From assembly GCA_964624465.1 (NCBI GenBank), contig CAZUZD010000164.1, forward strand, positions 1 through 13,323: a DNA stretch of 13,323 nucleotides, in the 5' to 3' direction. The position numbers were made by a program, and so were the translations under genes. Of the stretch, positions 6,850-13,323 are shown piece after piece (positions within the stretch are counted from its first letter, which is position 1; each line of letters begins with the position of its first letter). Source of the DNA: CAZUZD01 sp964624465. GTDB taxonomy: Bacteria; Planctomycetota; Planctomycetia; Isosphaerales; Isosphaeraceae. The notes below the pieces were generated by a model. That model searched no databases, was not told where the DNA came from, and saw only the letters and a program-made list of their open reading frames with translations.

Positions 6850-8421
6850 ATGCAACACGAGCTGAAGCGAACCGGGATCTTCGCGGGCGTCGCCGCCGCG
6901 CTGGTGGCGACCGCCGTGCTGGCCAGCCGCCCGGGCACCGACACCGCGCCGGGCTTCGACGACCAGGGCCGCACCTTCTTCCCCGAGTTCAGCGTGCCCG
7001 AGCAGGCCGCGGCGCTGGAGGTCGTGGGCTACGACCCGGCGACCAGCTCGGTGGCGACGTTCAAGATCGCGCTCAAGGACGGCCGCTGGGTGATCCCCTC
7101 GCACAGCGACTACCCGGCCGACGCCAAGGACAACCTGGCGAACACCGCCGCGGGCGTGATCGGCCTGATCAAGGACACGATCCGCTCGGATCGGCCCGAG
7201 GACCACGAGGCGATGGGCGTGCAGGACCCGCTCGACCCGAAGGTCATCGCGGTCGACGGCCTGGGCACGCGGATCACCCTGCGCGACGCCACGGCCAAGG
7301 TGCTGGCCGACCTGATCGTCGGCAAGCCAGTGCCGGGCGCCCCTGGTCAGCGGTTCGTGCGCGAGCCGGGCCGCAACCGGGTGTATGGCGTGGCCCTGGA
7401 CCGGCTCGACCTCTCGACGCGGTTCTCGAAGTGGATCGAGACGAACCTGCTCGGCCTGGCGCCGACGCAGATCCGCCAGGTGTCGATCAACCCGCAGGCG
7501 TACGACCCCAGGCGCCGCACCCTCACCCCCGGCGAGCCGGTGAGCCTGACCAAGGCCCCGCCGGCGACGACCTGGACCCTGAGCGGGCCGCCGATCCCCG
7601 AGGGGCAGGAGCTGAACCCCGCGGCGGTGGCCGACCTGACCGGCGTGCTCGGCAACCTCGAGATCGTGGGCGTGCGGCCCAAGCCGCCGGCGCTGGCGGC
7701 GGTGCTCCAGGGCAAGGCCGACCAGGCGACCCTGACGGCCGGCGAGGGCATGCAGGCCGTCAGCTCGCTGGCCGCCAGCGGCTTCTACCAGGACCGCGGC
7801 CGGATCGTCTCCGAGGGCGGCGACCTGTACGTCACACTCGACGACGGGATCGTGTACGTGCTCCAGTTCGGCAGCGTCACCTTCGCCAGGGGCGAGGCCC
7901 TGAGCGCCGGCACCGGCGCCGAGGCGACCGCCCCGGCCGCCGACGGCGAAGGGACCCCCGAGCCGGCACGGCCGGCGGGTGCGGTCGAGGGGCGGTACCT
8001 GTTCGTCGACGCGCAGTTCCGGCCCGACGTGATCCCGGCGCCGGCGGGCCCGGCGACGGCCACCGGCGTCTTCGCCGCCGAGCTGCCGGCGGAGGTCTTC
8101 GCCACCACCCCGGCCGAGCGCGCCGCCGAGGCGGGGCGGGTCGCGCAGGCGCGGACGGCCTACGAGGCGAAGCTCGCGGCTGGCCGCCGGCGGGCCCAGG
8201 AGCTCAACGACCGGTTCGCCGGCTGGTACTACGTGGTCCCCGGCGACGCGTACCGGCGGCTGATGGTCGGCCGCCCGGCCCTGATCCACGACCGGCCGGC
8301 CGAGCCCGCGCCGGGCACGGGCCCTGGCAACCCGTTCGGGGCGCCCGGCCCTGGCGGCGGCCCGTTCGGTCCCGGCGGGCCGGGCGGTGGCTTCCCCGGC
8401 GGCCCGCGACCGGGGCAGTGA
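6850..8421 (+). CDS. Membrane-anchored DUF4340 protein
   Basis: A 523-residue protein with one N-terminal membrane helix (GIFAGVAAALVATAVLAS, 9-26) and a large extracytoplasmic part. The segment around 74-125 (LKDGRWVIPSHSDYPAD, then the LI-KDTIRSDRPEDHEAMGV stretch) has the look of DUF4340, a domain that regularly follows GldG-type genes. Repeated Trp/Pro/Asp-rich strand elements continue to about 330. The tail (about 489-523) is a Gly/Pro/Phe low-complexity stretch (NPFGAPGPGGGPFGPGG). A GAGGGG (6833-6838) about 11 bases upstream supports ATG 6850; an ATG at 6787 would put 21 polar residues before the anchor. The gap to the fusion gene is 118 bases, so it is the third operon member and probably the periplasm-facing partner of the ABC complex. 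No catalytic residues are evident. Confidence 0.85.
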   Translation: MQHELKRTGIFAGVAAALVATAVLASRPGTDTAPGFDDQGRTFFPEFSVPEQAAALEVVGYDPATSSVATFKIALKDGRWVIPSHSDYPADAKDNLANTAAGVIGLIKDTIRSDRPEDHEAMGVQDPLDPKVIAVDGLGTRITLRDATAKVLADLIVGKPVPGAPGQRFVREPGRNRVYGVALDRLDLSTRFSKWIETNLLGLAPTQIRQVSINPQAYDPRRRTLTPGEPVSLTKAPPATTWTLSGPPIPEGQELNPAAVADLTGVLGNLEIVGVRPKPPALAAVLQGKADQATLTAGEGMQAVSSLAASGFYQDRGRIVSEGGDLYVTLDDGIVYVLQFGSVTFARGEALSAGTGAEATAPAADGEGTPEPARPAGAVEGRYLFVDAQFRPDVIPAPAGPATATGVFAAELPAEVFATTPAERAAEAGRVAQARTAYEAKLAAGRRRAQELNDRFAGWYYVVPGDAYRRLMVGRPALIHDRPAEPAPGTGPGNPFGAPGPGGGPFGPGGPGGGFPGGPRPGQ

Positions 8422-8443
8422 GGCGCCGGGTCCGCCTGACGGC

Positions 8444-8473
8444 TTGCGAGGGCCGGGGCGTCTGGCGTATGGT
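8444..8473 (+). promoter_or_regulatory. Possible promoter of the ilv cluster
   Basis: TTGCGA (8444-8449, 4 of 6) and TATGGT (8468-8473, 4 of 6) with an 18-base spacer lie about 88 bases before ilvN. A perfect 12-base palindrome GGCCGATCGGCC (8523-8534) lies between this site and the start codon and might be an operator, though such palindromes are not rare at this GC. I see no leader peptide with a run of Leu/Ile/Val codons. Confidence 0.3.
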
Positions 8474-8560
8474 AGGGGCTTGCCAACCGCGCCCCGCGAC
8501 CGGGTTCACTGGCCCGGCGGGGGGCCGATCGGCCTGTCTCCCTCAGGGGTCGGATCGTCG

Positions 8561-9160
8561 ATGAGTGCCAACGGCCAAGGGGCCGCCTCCGGACGGGGCG
8601 GTGCTCGTATGCGTCATGTTCTCTCGGCGCTGGTGCAGAACCAGCCGGGCGTGCTGGCCCAGGTTTCGGGCATGCTCGCCTCGCGCGGGTTCAACATCGA
8701 CAGCCTCGCCGTCGGCGAGACCGAGGACCCGCACCTGTCGCGGATCACCTTCGTGGTCCGCGGCGACGACCGGGTGCTCGAGCAGATCCGCAAGCAGCTC
8801 GAGAAGATCGTCACCGTGGTGCGGGTGATCGACATCTCGCGGCAGGCGTACATCGAGCGCGACCTGATGCTGCTGAAGGTCGACGCCCCGGCCGAGCGCC
8901 GGGGCGAGATCCGCGGCCTGGTCCATGACTTCCGCGGTCGGATCGTCGACGTCGGCCCCGAGCAGGTCGTCATCGAGATCGCGGGCCGCGAGGAGAAGAT
9001 CGAGGCGTTCATCGAGCTGATGCGGCCCTACGGGATCCGCGAGCTGGCCCGCACCGGCCGGATCGCCCTGGTCCGCAGCAGCCGGTCGGAGCCCGTGGCC
9101 GACGGGTCGGAGTCCGACGCGGCCCCGGCCGCCGAGGTCGTGGGCCACTCGAGCCTCTGA
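8561..9160 (+). CDS. ilvN: Acetolactate synthase small (regulatory) subunit
   Basis: The regulatory subunit of acetohydroxyacid synthase, the first common enzyme of valine, leucine and isoleucine synthesis. It activates the catalytic subunit and confers valine feedback inhibition. The 199-residue protein has an N-terminal ACT domain (about 18-92), with the effector-site loop QNQPGVLAQVSGML (26-39), the following RGFNIDSL and the strand SRITFVVRG. A typical C-terminal small-subunit domain follows (about 96-172: ERDLMLLKVDAP, IVDVGPEQVVIEIAG, YGIRELARTGRIAL). A short Ser/Glu/Ala tail (173-199) and about 16 extra N-terminal residues are beyond the usual core of roughly 160. The start is ATG 8561, with AGGGG about 11 bases upstream; ATG 8609 (MRHVL) is a reasonable alternative. 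No catalytic subunit gene (ilvB) is in the window, so the partner must be encoded elsewhere. Confidence 0.95.
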   Translation: MSANGQGAASGRGGARMRHVLSALVQNQPGVLAQVSGMLASRGFNIDSLAVGETEDPHLSRITFVVRGDDRVLEQIRKQLEKIVTVVRVIDISRQAYIERDLMLLKVDAPAERRGEIRGLVHDFRGRIVDVGPEQVVIEIAGREEKIEAFIELMRPYGIRELARTGRIALVRSSRSEPVADGSESDAAPAAEVVGHSSL

Positions 9161-9196
9161 GCCCACCCGATCCGATCAACCGGCCGGTCCGGGTGG

Positions 9197-9215
9197 CGCG
9201 GGGCTCGGCCCCGCG
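9197..9215 (+). repeat. Perfect GC-rich hairpin between ilvN and the next gene
   Basis: CGCGGGGC and GCCCCGCG form a perfect 8-base stem with a TCG loop, 36 bases after the ilvN stop. No T-run follows, so it is not a classic terminator. It might protect mRNA ends or partially reduce read-through into the downstream genes. Such hairpins also arise by chance in DNA this GC-rich. Confidence 0.35.
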
Positions 9216-9264
9216 GCCCGCGTCGGCCCGCCACGTTTCCCCCTGGCCCCGGGGGCCCCTGCCG

Positions 9265-9519
9265 ATGCAATACCGCCGCATCACCGTGCTCTACGAGGAC
9301 CGGCAGCCCGTGCGGGCCGCCATCTACGGCCAGCTGGTCTACGGGCTCAGCCGCTGTGGCTTCGAGTGCCTGCTCGTGGGCCTGGAGATCCTCGAGCAGG
9401 AGGTGGTGCCGGTGAAGCGCATCACCTACCAGTTCCGCGGCGGCCAGCCCCTGCTGGCGCGGGCCCGCGAGCAGCTGAGCACCCTGCCGGGCATCCTCGA
9501 GGTCACGCTCATCGACTGA
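9265..9519 (+). CDS. Small ACT-like protein of unknown function in the ilv cluster
   Basis: An 84-residue soluble protein that I do not recognise by name. Its predicted order is strand (ITVLYE, 6-11), helix (15-31), strand (CLLVGLEILEQE, 35-46), strand (KRITYQFRG, 51-59), helix (62-73), strand (ILEVTLI, 77-83). That is the beta-alpha-beta-beta-alpha-beta order of an ACT domain. The EDRQPVRAAI loop sits where ACT domains carry DRPGVLxxI, but the conserved Gly is replaced, and the end LPGILEVTLI resembles ACT domain ends. It lies between ilvN (gap 104) and ilvC (gap 127) on the same strand. I chose ATG 9265; the in-frame extension to 9193 is Arg/Pro/Ala-rich and not protein-like. No clear Shine-Dalgarno is seen. 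A second regulatory subunit for branched-chain synthesis is a reasonable inference, not shown. Confidence 0.75.
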   Translation: MQYRRITVLYEDRQPVRAAIYGQLVYGLSRCGFECLLVGLEILEQEVVPVKRITYQFRGGQPLLARAREQLSTLPGILEVTLID

Positions 9520-9646
9520 GCCCCGCCCGGCCACCGGCCCCGGGTGCCGATCGATCACCCGCCTGGATTCGCTTCCGCTTCCGCCTCCGCCCAATGGACC
9601 CCGTTCGACCCTCCCCGACCGCACTGTGCTGCGAGGACCGCGACTG

Positions 9647-10651
9647 ATGCCGGCCACGATGTTCTACGACCAGGATGCCGACCTGGGGCTGCTCAAGGGC
9701 AAGACGATCGCCATCATCGGCTACGGCAGCCAGGGGCACGCCCAGGCCCAGAACCTCCGCGACACCGGCCTGAACGTCGTCGTCGGCCAGCGCCCCGGCT
9801 CGGCCAACTACGAGGCGGCCGTCCGCGACGGCTTCAAGCCGGTCTCCGCCGCCGAGGCCGCCAAGGCCGGCGACCTGGTCAACCTGCTGCTGCCCGACGA
9901 GGTCCAGGGCGACATCTACGAGCGCGACATCAAGCCGAACCTCAAGCCCGGCGACCTGCTGCTCTGCTCGCACGGCTTCAACGTCCACTTCGGCCAGGTG
10001 ACCCCGCCGGCCGGCGTCGACAGCGCCCTGGTCGCCCCCAAGGGCCCCGGCCACCTGGTCCGCAGCGAGTACGTCAAGGGCGGCGGCGTGCCGTGCCTGA
10101 TCGCCTTCGGCGACGGCTGCTCCGAGAACGGCAAGAAGCTGGCCCTGGCCTACGCCAAGGGCATCGGCGGCACCCGCGGCGGCGTGCTCCAGACGACCTT
10201 CGCCGAGGAGACGGAAACGGACCTGTTCGGCGAGCAGGTCGTGCTCTGCGGCGGCGTCGCGGCCCTGGTAAAGATGGGCTTCGAGACGCTGATCGAGGCC
10301 GGCTACCAGCCCGAGAGCGCCTACTTCGAGTGCATGCACGAGCTGAAGCTCATCGTCGACCTGCTCTACCAGGGCGGCCTGAACTACATGCGCTACAGCA
10401 TCTCGAACACGGCCGAGTTCGGCGACTACACCCGCGGCCCCCGGATCATCACCGAGCAGACCCGCACCGAGATGCGCAAGATCCTCAAGGAGATCCAGAG
10501 CGGCCAGTTCGCCAAGGAGTGGATCCTGGAGAACCGCGCCGGTCAGCCGACCTTCAAGGCCATCAAGCGCCTGGAGCGTCAGCACCCGGTCGAGGAGGTC
10601 GGCAAGCGGCTCCGCTCGCTGATGACCTGGATCGACGCCAAGACCGTCTGA
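9647..10651 (+). CDS. ilvC: Ketol-acid reductoisomerase, class I
   Basis: This enzyme isomerises and reduces 2-acetolactate or 2-aceto-2-hydroxybutyrate with NAD(P)H and Mg2+, the second step of valine/leucine and isoleucine synthesis. At 334 residues it is the short class I form. The Rossmann loop GYGSQGHAQAQ (25-35) is intact, and the cofactor-specificity loop GQRPGSANY (47-55) keeps Arg49 and Ser52, which favours NADPH. His109 (CSHGFN), APKGPGH (130-136), the metal ligands D192 and E196 (DLFGEQ), E228 and E232 (FECMHELK) and Ser253 (SISNTAE) match the known active-site set. ATG 9647 has GAGGA 9 bases upstream; ATG 9659 is also in frame. It is the last gene of the cluster, followed after 47 bases by a strong terminator. 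Confidence 0.98.
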   Translation: MPATMFYDQDADLGLLKGKTIAIIGYGSQGHAQAQNLRDTGLNVVVGQRPGSANYEAAVRDGFKPVSAAEAAKAGDLVNLLLPDEVQGDIYERDIKPNLKPGDLLLCSHGFNVHFGQVTPPAGVDSALVAPKGPGHLVRSEYVKGGGVPCLIAFGDGCSENGKKLALAYAKGIGGTRGGVLQTTFAEETETDLFGEQVVLCGGVAALVKMGFETLIEAGYQPESAYFECMHELKLIVDLLYQGGLNYMRYSISNTAEFGDYTRGPRIITEQTRTEMRKILKEIQSGQFAKEWILENRAGQPTFKAIKRLERQHPVEEVGKRLRSLMTWIDAKTV

Positions 10652-10698
10652 GCCCGCCCCGCCGGTCTCCGGACCGGCCGGGACTACGATGCTTTCCA

Positions 10699-10744
10699 CG
10701 CCGACCGGTGCGCCCCTGGCGGGCGCCCCGGTCGGCGGCGTTTT
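10699..10744 (+). terminator. Rho-independent terminator of the ilv cluster
   Basis: A 17-base stem (10699-10715 with 10721-10737, a single T/C mismatch in the middle) closes a 5-base CTGGC loop. Three bases later comes TTTT (10741-10744). It starts 47 bases after the ilvC stop. This is the clearest terminator in the window and separates the ilv cluster from the ferredoxin gene. Confidence 0.88.
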
Positions 10745-10766
10745 CTGGCAATGCCCCCGGCCCGGC

Positions 10767-10794
10767 TCGACCCCGCCGGCGCGCCCGGTAGAAT
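10767..10794 (+). promoter_or_regulatory. Putative promoter of the ferredoxin gene giving a leaderless mRNA
   Basis: TCGACC (10767-10772, 4 of 6), a 16-base spacer and TAGAAT (10789-10794, 5 of 6) stand immediately before the ATG at 10801. Transcription would begin at or within a base or two of that ATG, leaving no room for a ribosome binding site. Confidence 0.5.
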
Positions 10795-10800
10795 GCTCCC

Positions 10801-11037
10801 ATGGCCGAACGTGATGAGAAGGTCGCCGAGAACGTCGTCGGACAGTTCTACGTCGACCGCACCTGCATCGATTGCGAGCTCTGCCGCGAGCTGGCGCCGG
10901 CCCACTTCGCGCGCCACGACGACGGCGGCTACAGCTACGTCGCGCACCAGCCGACGACCGAGGCCGAGGCCGACGCCTGCCAGGCCGCGCTGGCCGAGTG
11001 CCCGGTCGAGGCCATCGGCGACGACGGCGACGACTGA
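10801..11037 (+). CDS. Small [4Fe-4S] ferredoxin
   Basis: A 78-residue acidic electron carrier of the single-cluster type. The ligands read C22-x2-C25-x2-C28 (TCIDCELCREL) plus C67 followed by Pro68 (ECPVEAIG), the arrangement of Bacillus-type one-cluster ferredoxins. An extra Cys60 lies seven residues before C67 and might form a disulfide, as in some members. The N-terminal FYVDRTCIDC strand and the C-terminal Asp-rich tail are usual. Electron partners cannot be told from the neighbours. The ATG at 10801 lies directly after a -10-like element, with no Shine-Dalgarno. A terminator before it and a convergent gene after it make it a single-gene unit. Confidence 0.92.
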   Translation: MAERDEKVAENVVGQFYVDRTCIDCELCRELAPAHFARHDDGGYSYVAHQPTTEAEADACQAALAECPVEAIGDDGDD

Positions 11038-11079
11038 CGGGCGGCCGGACCGGATCCGCGCCGACGACCCCGGCGCGGC

Positions 11080-11304
11080 TCAGCGCGCCCCGCGGCCCCA
11101 GAGCACCCGCGTCACCACGACCGCGGCCGCCGCCAGCAGCGCCCCGGCCGCCAGGCCGAAGCCCTGGCCGGGGTGGTCGCGCTCGTGGCGGGCCACGGCC
11201 AGGATGGCCACCGCCAGCACCACCGTCAGCCCGGCCCGCCGCGCGGAGGGGCCGGGGCGCCGGTCGAGATGGGTCAGCGGGGCCTCGGGCGGGTCGGTCG
11301 TCAT
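11080..11304 (-). CDS. Small membrane protein with two helices, hypothetical
   Basis: A 74-residue protein with two predicted membrane helices (about 24-38, AGLTVVLAVAILAVA, and 49-68, FGLAAGALLAAAAVVVTRVL). They are joined by a short polar HERDHPG loop, and both ends are basic. No family is recognised. The ATG at 11304 lacks a visible Shine-Dalgarno, and the frame stays open far upstream, so the gene call rests on the hydrophobic pattern and on the gap it fills. It is convergent with the ferredoxin gene (43 bases between stops) and divergent from the beta-lactamase-like gene. Confidence 0.55.
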   Translation of the reverse strand: MTTDPPEAPLTHLDRRPGPSARRAGLTVVLAVAILAVARHERDHPGQGFGLAAGALLAAAAVVVTRVLWGRGAR

Positions 11305-11353
11305 GAGGAGGGGGTCCCGGGGGCTCCGGCCGGGTGGCCGGCAACGGCGTGAC

Positions 11354-11381
11354 TTGCGGCGTGCCACCTGCCGGGTATGAT
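11354..11381 (+). promoter_or_regulatory. Possible promoter of the beta-lactamase-like gene
   Basis: TTGCGG (11354-11359) and TATGAT (11376-11381, 5 of 6) with a 16-base spacer are followed by an AT-richer AAAGAAT. The start would lie near 11388, about 80 bases before the ATG at 11468. Confidence 0.4.
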
Positions 11382-11467
11382 AAAGAATCCCCCCTCGCCC
11401 GTCCCGGGTTCGCTCGATCACCGCCCGCTGCTCCGTGTCCCCGACTCCCTCGCGCGAGGCCGGGCCC

Positions 11468-12592
11468 ATGCTCCGCTCCGCTCGCGTCCGCACCCTCCTG
11501 TTCCTGACCCTGGTGGCCACGGCGGCCGGCACGGGCTGGGTTCGCCGTCCGGGTGCGGGTGGCCTCACCGCCGACGCCGTGTCGGCGATCTCCGGGCGGC
11601 TCGAGGCCGAGCGGCAGCTCCAGCGGATCCCCGGCCTGACGGTGGCCGTGGCCACCCCGACCGTGCGCTGGTCGCAGGGCTTCGGCCTGGCGGACCTGGA
11701 GCGTCGGGTGCCCGCCGGGCCCGAGACCGTGTACCGGCTGGCGTCGCTGAGCAAGCCGATCACCGCCACGGCCGTGCTCCAGCTGGCCGAGCGCGGCCAG
11801 CTCGACCTCGATGCACCCATCCAGTCGTCCGTGCCCGGCTACCCGGCCAAGGCCTGGGACCTGACCGCCCGGCACCTGCTGGGGCACCAGGGGGGCATCC
11901 GCTGGTACCGCGGCGACGAGTCGGTGAGCACCCGGCACTACACCCGGCTGGCCGACACGATCGACGTCTTCCGCGACGACCCGCTGCTGTTCGAGCCCGG
12001 CACGCGCTACCTCTACTCGTCGTACGGCTACAACCTGCTGGGGGTGGCCGTCGAGACCGCCTCGGGCCGGTCGTTCCTGGACTATCTGCGGGACGAGATC
12101 TTCGAGCCGGCGGGCATGACCGCCACCGGGGTCGACGACGCCACGGCCACGATCCCGCACCGGGCCCGGCTGTACCGGCGGACCACCGTCGACGGCCCGA
12201 TCGTGCCGGCGGTGCCGATCGACACCAGCAACCGGATCCCCGGCGGCGGCCTCTGTGGCACCGCGAGCGATGTGGCCGCCTTCGGCCTGGCCGTCCAGCA
12301 GGCGATGATCGTGCGGCCCGAGTCCCGCGAGGCCATGTTCCGCGGCGGCCGGCTCCAGGGTCGCCGACCGACCGGCTACGGCCTGGGCTGGCACACCGGC
12401 CGGAAGTTCCGGGCCCGGGACCGCGAGGTCTGGCACAAGGGGAACCAGGCCGGCACCAGCGCGGTGCTGTACCTGCGGCCCGATCGCGGCCTGTCGATCG
12501 CCCTGCTGACGAACGTCGAGGGGGCCGAGCTGCTCGACCTGGCCCGGCAGATCGCCGACCTGGTCGACCGGCCGATCGAGACCTCCTGGTAA
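11468..12592 (+). CDS. Secreted serine beta-lactamase-like hydrolase (PF00144, LACTB-like)
   Basis: A 374-residue member of the class C beta-lactamase / penicillin-binding-protein fold. It has an N-terminal export signal or anchor (RTLLFLTLVATAAGTGW, 8-24). The catalytic tetrad S93-L-S-K96 sits in YRLASLSKPITA. The second motif region reads YLYSSYGYNLLG (181-192), where Y183-S-S replaces the usual Y-x-N, as I recall in LACTB-type proteins. The third element is H323-K-G (WHKGNQAG) in place of KTG. These point to an esterase or peptidase acting outside the cytoplasm rather than to an antibiotic-degrading enzyme; the substrate is unknown. I chose ATG 11468 because the signal peptide begins there; a GTG at 11435 is in frame. 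It stands alone, with its own possible promoter. Confidence 0.9.
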   Translation: MLRSARVRTLLFLTLVATAAGTGWVRRPGAGGLTADAVSAISGRLEAERQLQRIPGLTVAVATPTVRWSQGFGLADLERRVPAGPETVYRLASLSKPITATAVLQLAERGQLDLDAPIQSSVPGYPAKAWDLTARHLLGHQGGIRWYRGDESVSTRHYTRLADTIDVFRDDPLLFEPGTRYLYSSYGYNLLGVAVETASGRSFLDYLRDEIFEPAGMTATGVDDATATIPHRARLYRRTTVDGPIVPAVPIDTSNRIPGGGLCGTASDVAAFGLAVQQAMIVRPESREAMFRGGRLQGRRPTGYGLGWHTGRKFRARDREVWHKGNQAGTSAVLYLRPDRGLSIALLTNVEGAELLDLARQIADLVDRPIETSW

Positions 12593-12723
12593 TCTGGGTC
12601 GACCCTGGCGCCTCGCGGTCGGCGATCCCGTACGATGGAGGCCAGAGCGATCGGCCCGTCCTTCCCTCCGCCGGCCCCCTGGCCGGTTCGGGCCCCGCCA
12701 GGCCAAGCCCGAGGTGCCTCGTC

Positions 12724-13323
12724 ATGACCAAGCCGGTGCCCGATCGTCCCAACGGCCGCGATGGCGCGGCCCCCGCCAGCGGCAAGCGTGCCACCGCGAA
12801 GTCGGCCCAGGGCCCCGAGTTCGACGACGTCGAGACCGCCGGCACCGGCGACGCCGACCCGTCCCCGCGCTCCACGCTGAGCGCCCTGGCCGAGGTGCTG
12901 GCCAGCGAGCCCGAGCCGGACATCCCGGTCCCGGCGCTGACGCGTGACGAGCTCTCGGACCTGCACTCCTCGCGCGAGCTGATCCAGCTCCTGCGCTCCA
13001 AGGGCGTCGAGGTCGGCAAGCTCAAGGCGGCCGTCGCCTACGAGAACGACCTGGAGGCGCTCCAGGTCGAGCTGGTCCGGATGCAGAACCACATCCAGGA
13101 GAGCGGCAAGCGGCTGGCGATCCTGTTCGAGGGCCGCGACGCCGCCGGCAAGGGGGGCACGATCCGGCGGTTCACCGAGCACCTGAACCCCCGCGCCATG
13201 CGGGTGGTCGCCCTGCCCAAGCCCACCGAGGAGGAGCGGGGGCAGTGGTACTTCCAGCGCTACATGCGGCAGCTGCCCAACCGCGGCGAGATCGTCTTCT
13301 TCGACCGCAGCTGGTCCAACCGC
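12724..13323 (+). CDS. ppk2: Polyphosphate kinase 2, N-terminal part (runs off the window)
   Basis: The first 200 residues of a PPK2-family enzyme, which transfers phosphate between polyphosphate and nucleotides. Visible motifs are the N-terminal helical part (LKAAVAYENDLEALQVELVR, 100-119), Walker A GRDAAGKGG (137-145), TIRRFTEHLNPR, ALPKPTEEERGQWYFQRY and the start of Walker B FFDRSWSNR (192-200). The AGVE that normally follows lies beyond the edge. The order fits class I-type PPK2 proteins of the polyphosphate:ADP/GDP group, but the lid and catalytic C-terminal half are missing, so nucleotide preference cannot be judged. ATG 12724 has GAGG 9 bases upstream. Residues 1-70 are Ala/Pro/Asp/Glu-rich and probably disordered. 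No clear promoter is seen in the 131-base gap after the hydrolase gene. Confidence 0.93.
   Translation, partial: MTKPVPDRPNGRDGAAPASGKRATAKSAQGPEFDDVETAGTGDADPSPRSTLSALAEVLASEPEPDIPVPALTRDELSDLHSSRELIQLLRSKGVEVGKLKAAVAYENDLEALQVELVRMQNHIQESGKRLAILFEGRDAAGKGGTIRRFTEHLNPRAMRVVALPKPTEEERGQWYFQRYMRQLPNRGEIVFFDRSWSNR

Noticed and set aside
3291..6974. A 1227-codon minus-strand frame opposite the ABC fusion gene
   Set aside because: It is a shadow of the real gene: rich in Arg, Gly, Gln and His with no membrane or domain pattern, while the plus strand carries clear ABC-2 and GldG features.
8523..8534. The 12-base palindrome GGCCGATCGGCC as an operator before ilvN
   Set aside because: It is perfect but of a composition common at this GC content, and there is no second copy. 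It is mentioned only within the promoter entry.
12631..12636. TACGAT as a -10 element for the PPK2 gene
   Set aside because: No acceptable -35 element is found 15-19 bases upstream, so I do not list it as a promoter.
9509..12706. A 1065-codon minus-strand frame across ilvC, ferredoxin and the hydrolase gene
   Set aside because: It crosses several well-supported genes and a terminator on the other strand; its composition is that of a codon-bias shadow.

Overview
The window looks like chromosomal DNA from a GC-rich planctomycete, most likely near the Isosphaeraceae. This is inferred from very high GC with a strong G/C third-position bias, a GldA / fused GldF-GldG / DUF4340 export-type locus of the kind seen in that group, a class I ketol-acid reductoisomerase in a short ilv cluster, and weak or variable ribosome binding sites. 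No 16S or other decisive marker is present.

Left part (about 1-2057, all minus strand): a compact run of small, mostly unrecognised genes with ATGA start/stop overlaps. It begins directly at the 3' end of a tRNA-Arg(ACG) gene with a promoterless, start-less ORF fragment that recalls the C-terminal tail of planctomycete integrases. It ends with a zinc-ribbon plus helix-turn-helix protein whose DNA-binding part is coded by unusually AT-rich DNA. Four of these proteins carry the same short helical L-x-G-R-L-x-x-L-E motif. The best reading is one end of an integrated or decaying mobile element (phage-like) that used the tRNA as its target.

Middle (2131-8421): a divergent intergenic region holds the tRNA promoter (minus) and a good sigma70-type promoter (plus). 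The plus-strand promoter serves a three-gene operon: an ABC ATPase, an 1113-residue protein fusing an ABC-2 permease to a GldG-type extracytoplasmic auxiliary domain, and a membrane-anchored DUF4340 protein. Together they form a membrane ABC complex of unknown substrate. The GldG part is interrupted by a domain of about 100 residues that resembles a beta-rich repeat known to me from very large secreted and phage-tail-like proteins. This is the most unusual object in the window.

Right part (8422-13323): a branched-chain amino acid cluster follows, consisting of ilvN (regulatory subunit of acetolactate synthase), an unrecognised 84-residue protein with an ACT-like pattern, and ilvC. It is closed by a strong rho-independent terminator; ilvB is not present here. 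Next come a small single-cluster ferredoxin that is probably expressed from a leaderless mRNA, a convergent two-helix membrane protein, a secreted serine beta-lactamase-like hydrolase, and the first 200 codons of a polyphosphate kinase 2 (PPK2) that runs off the right edge.
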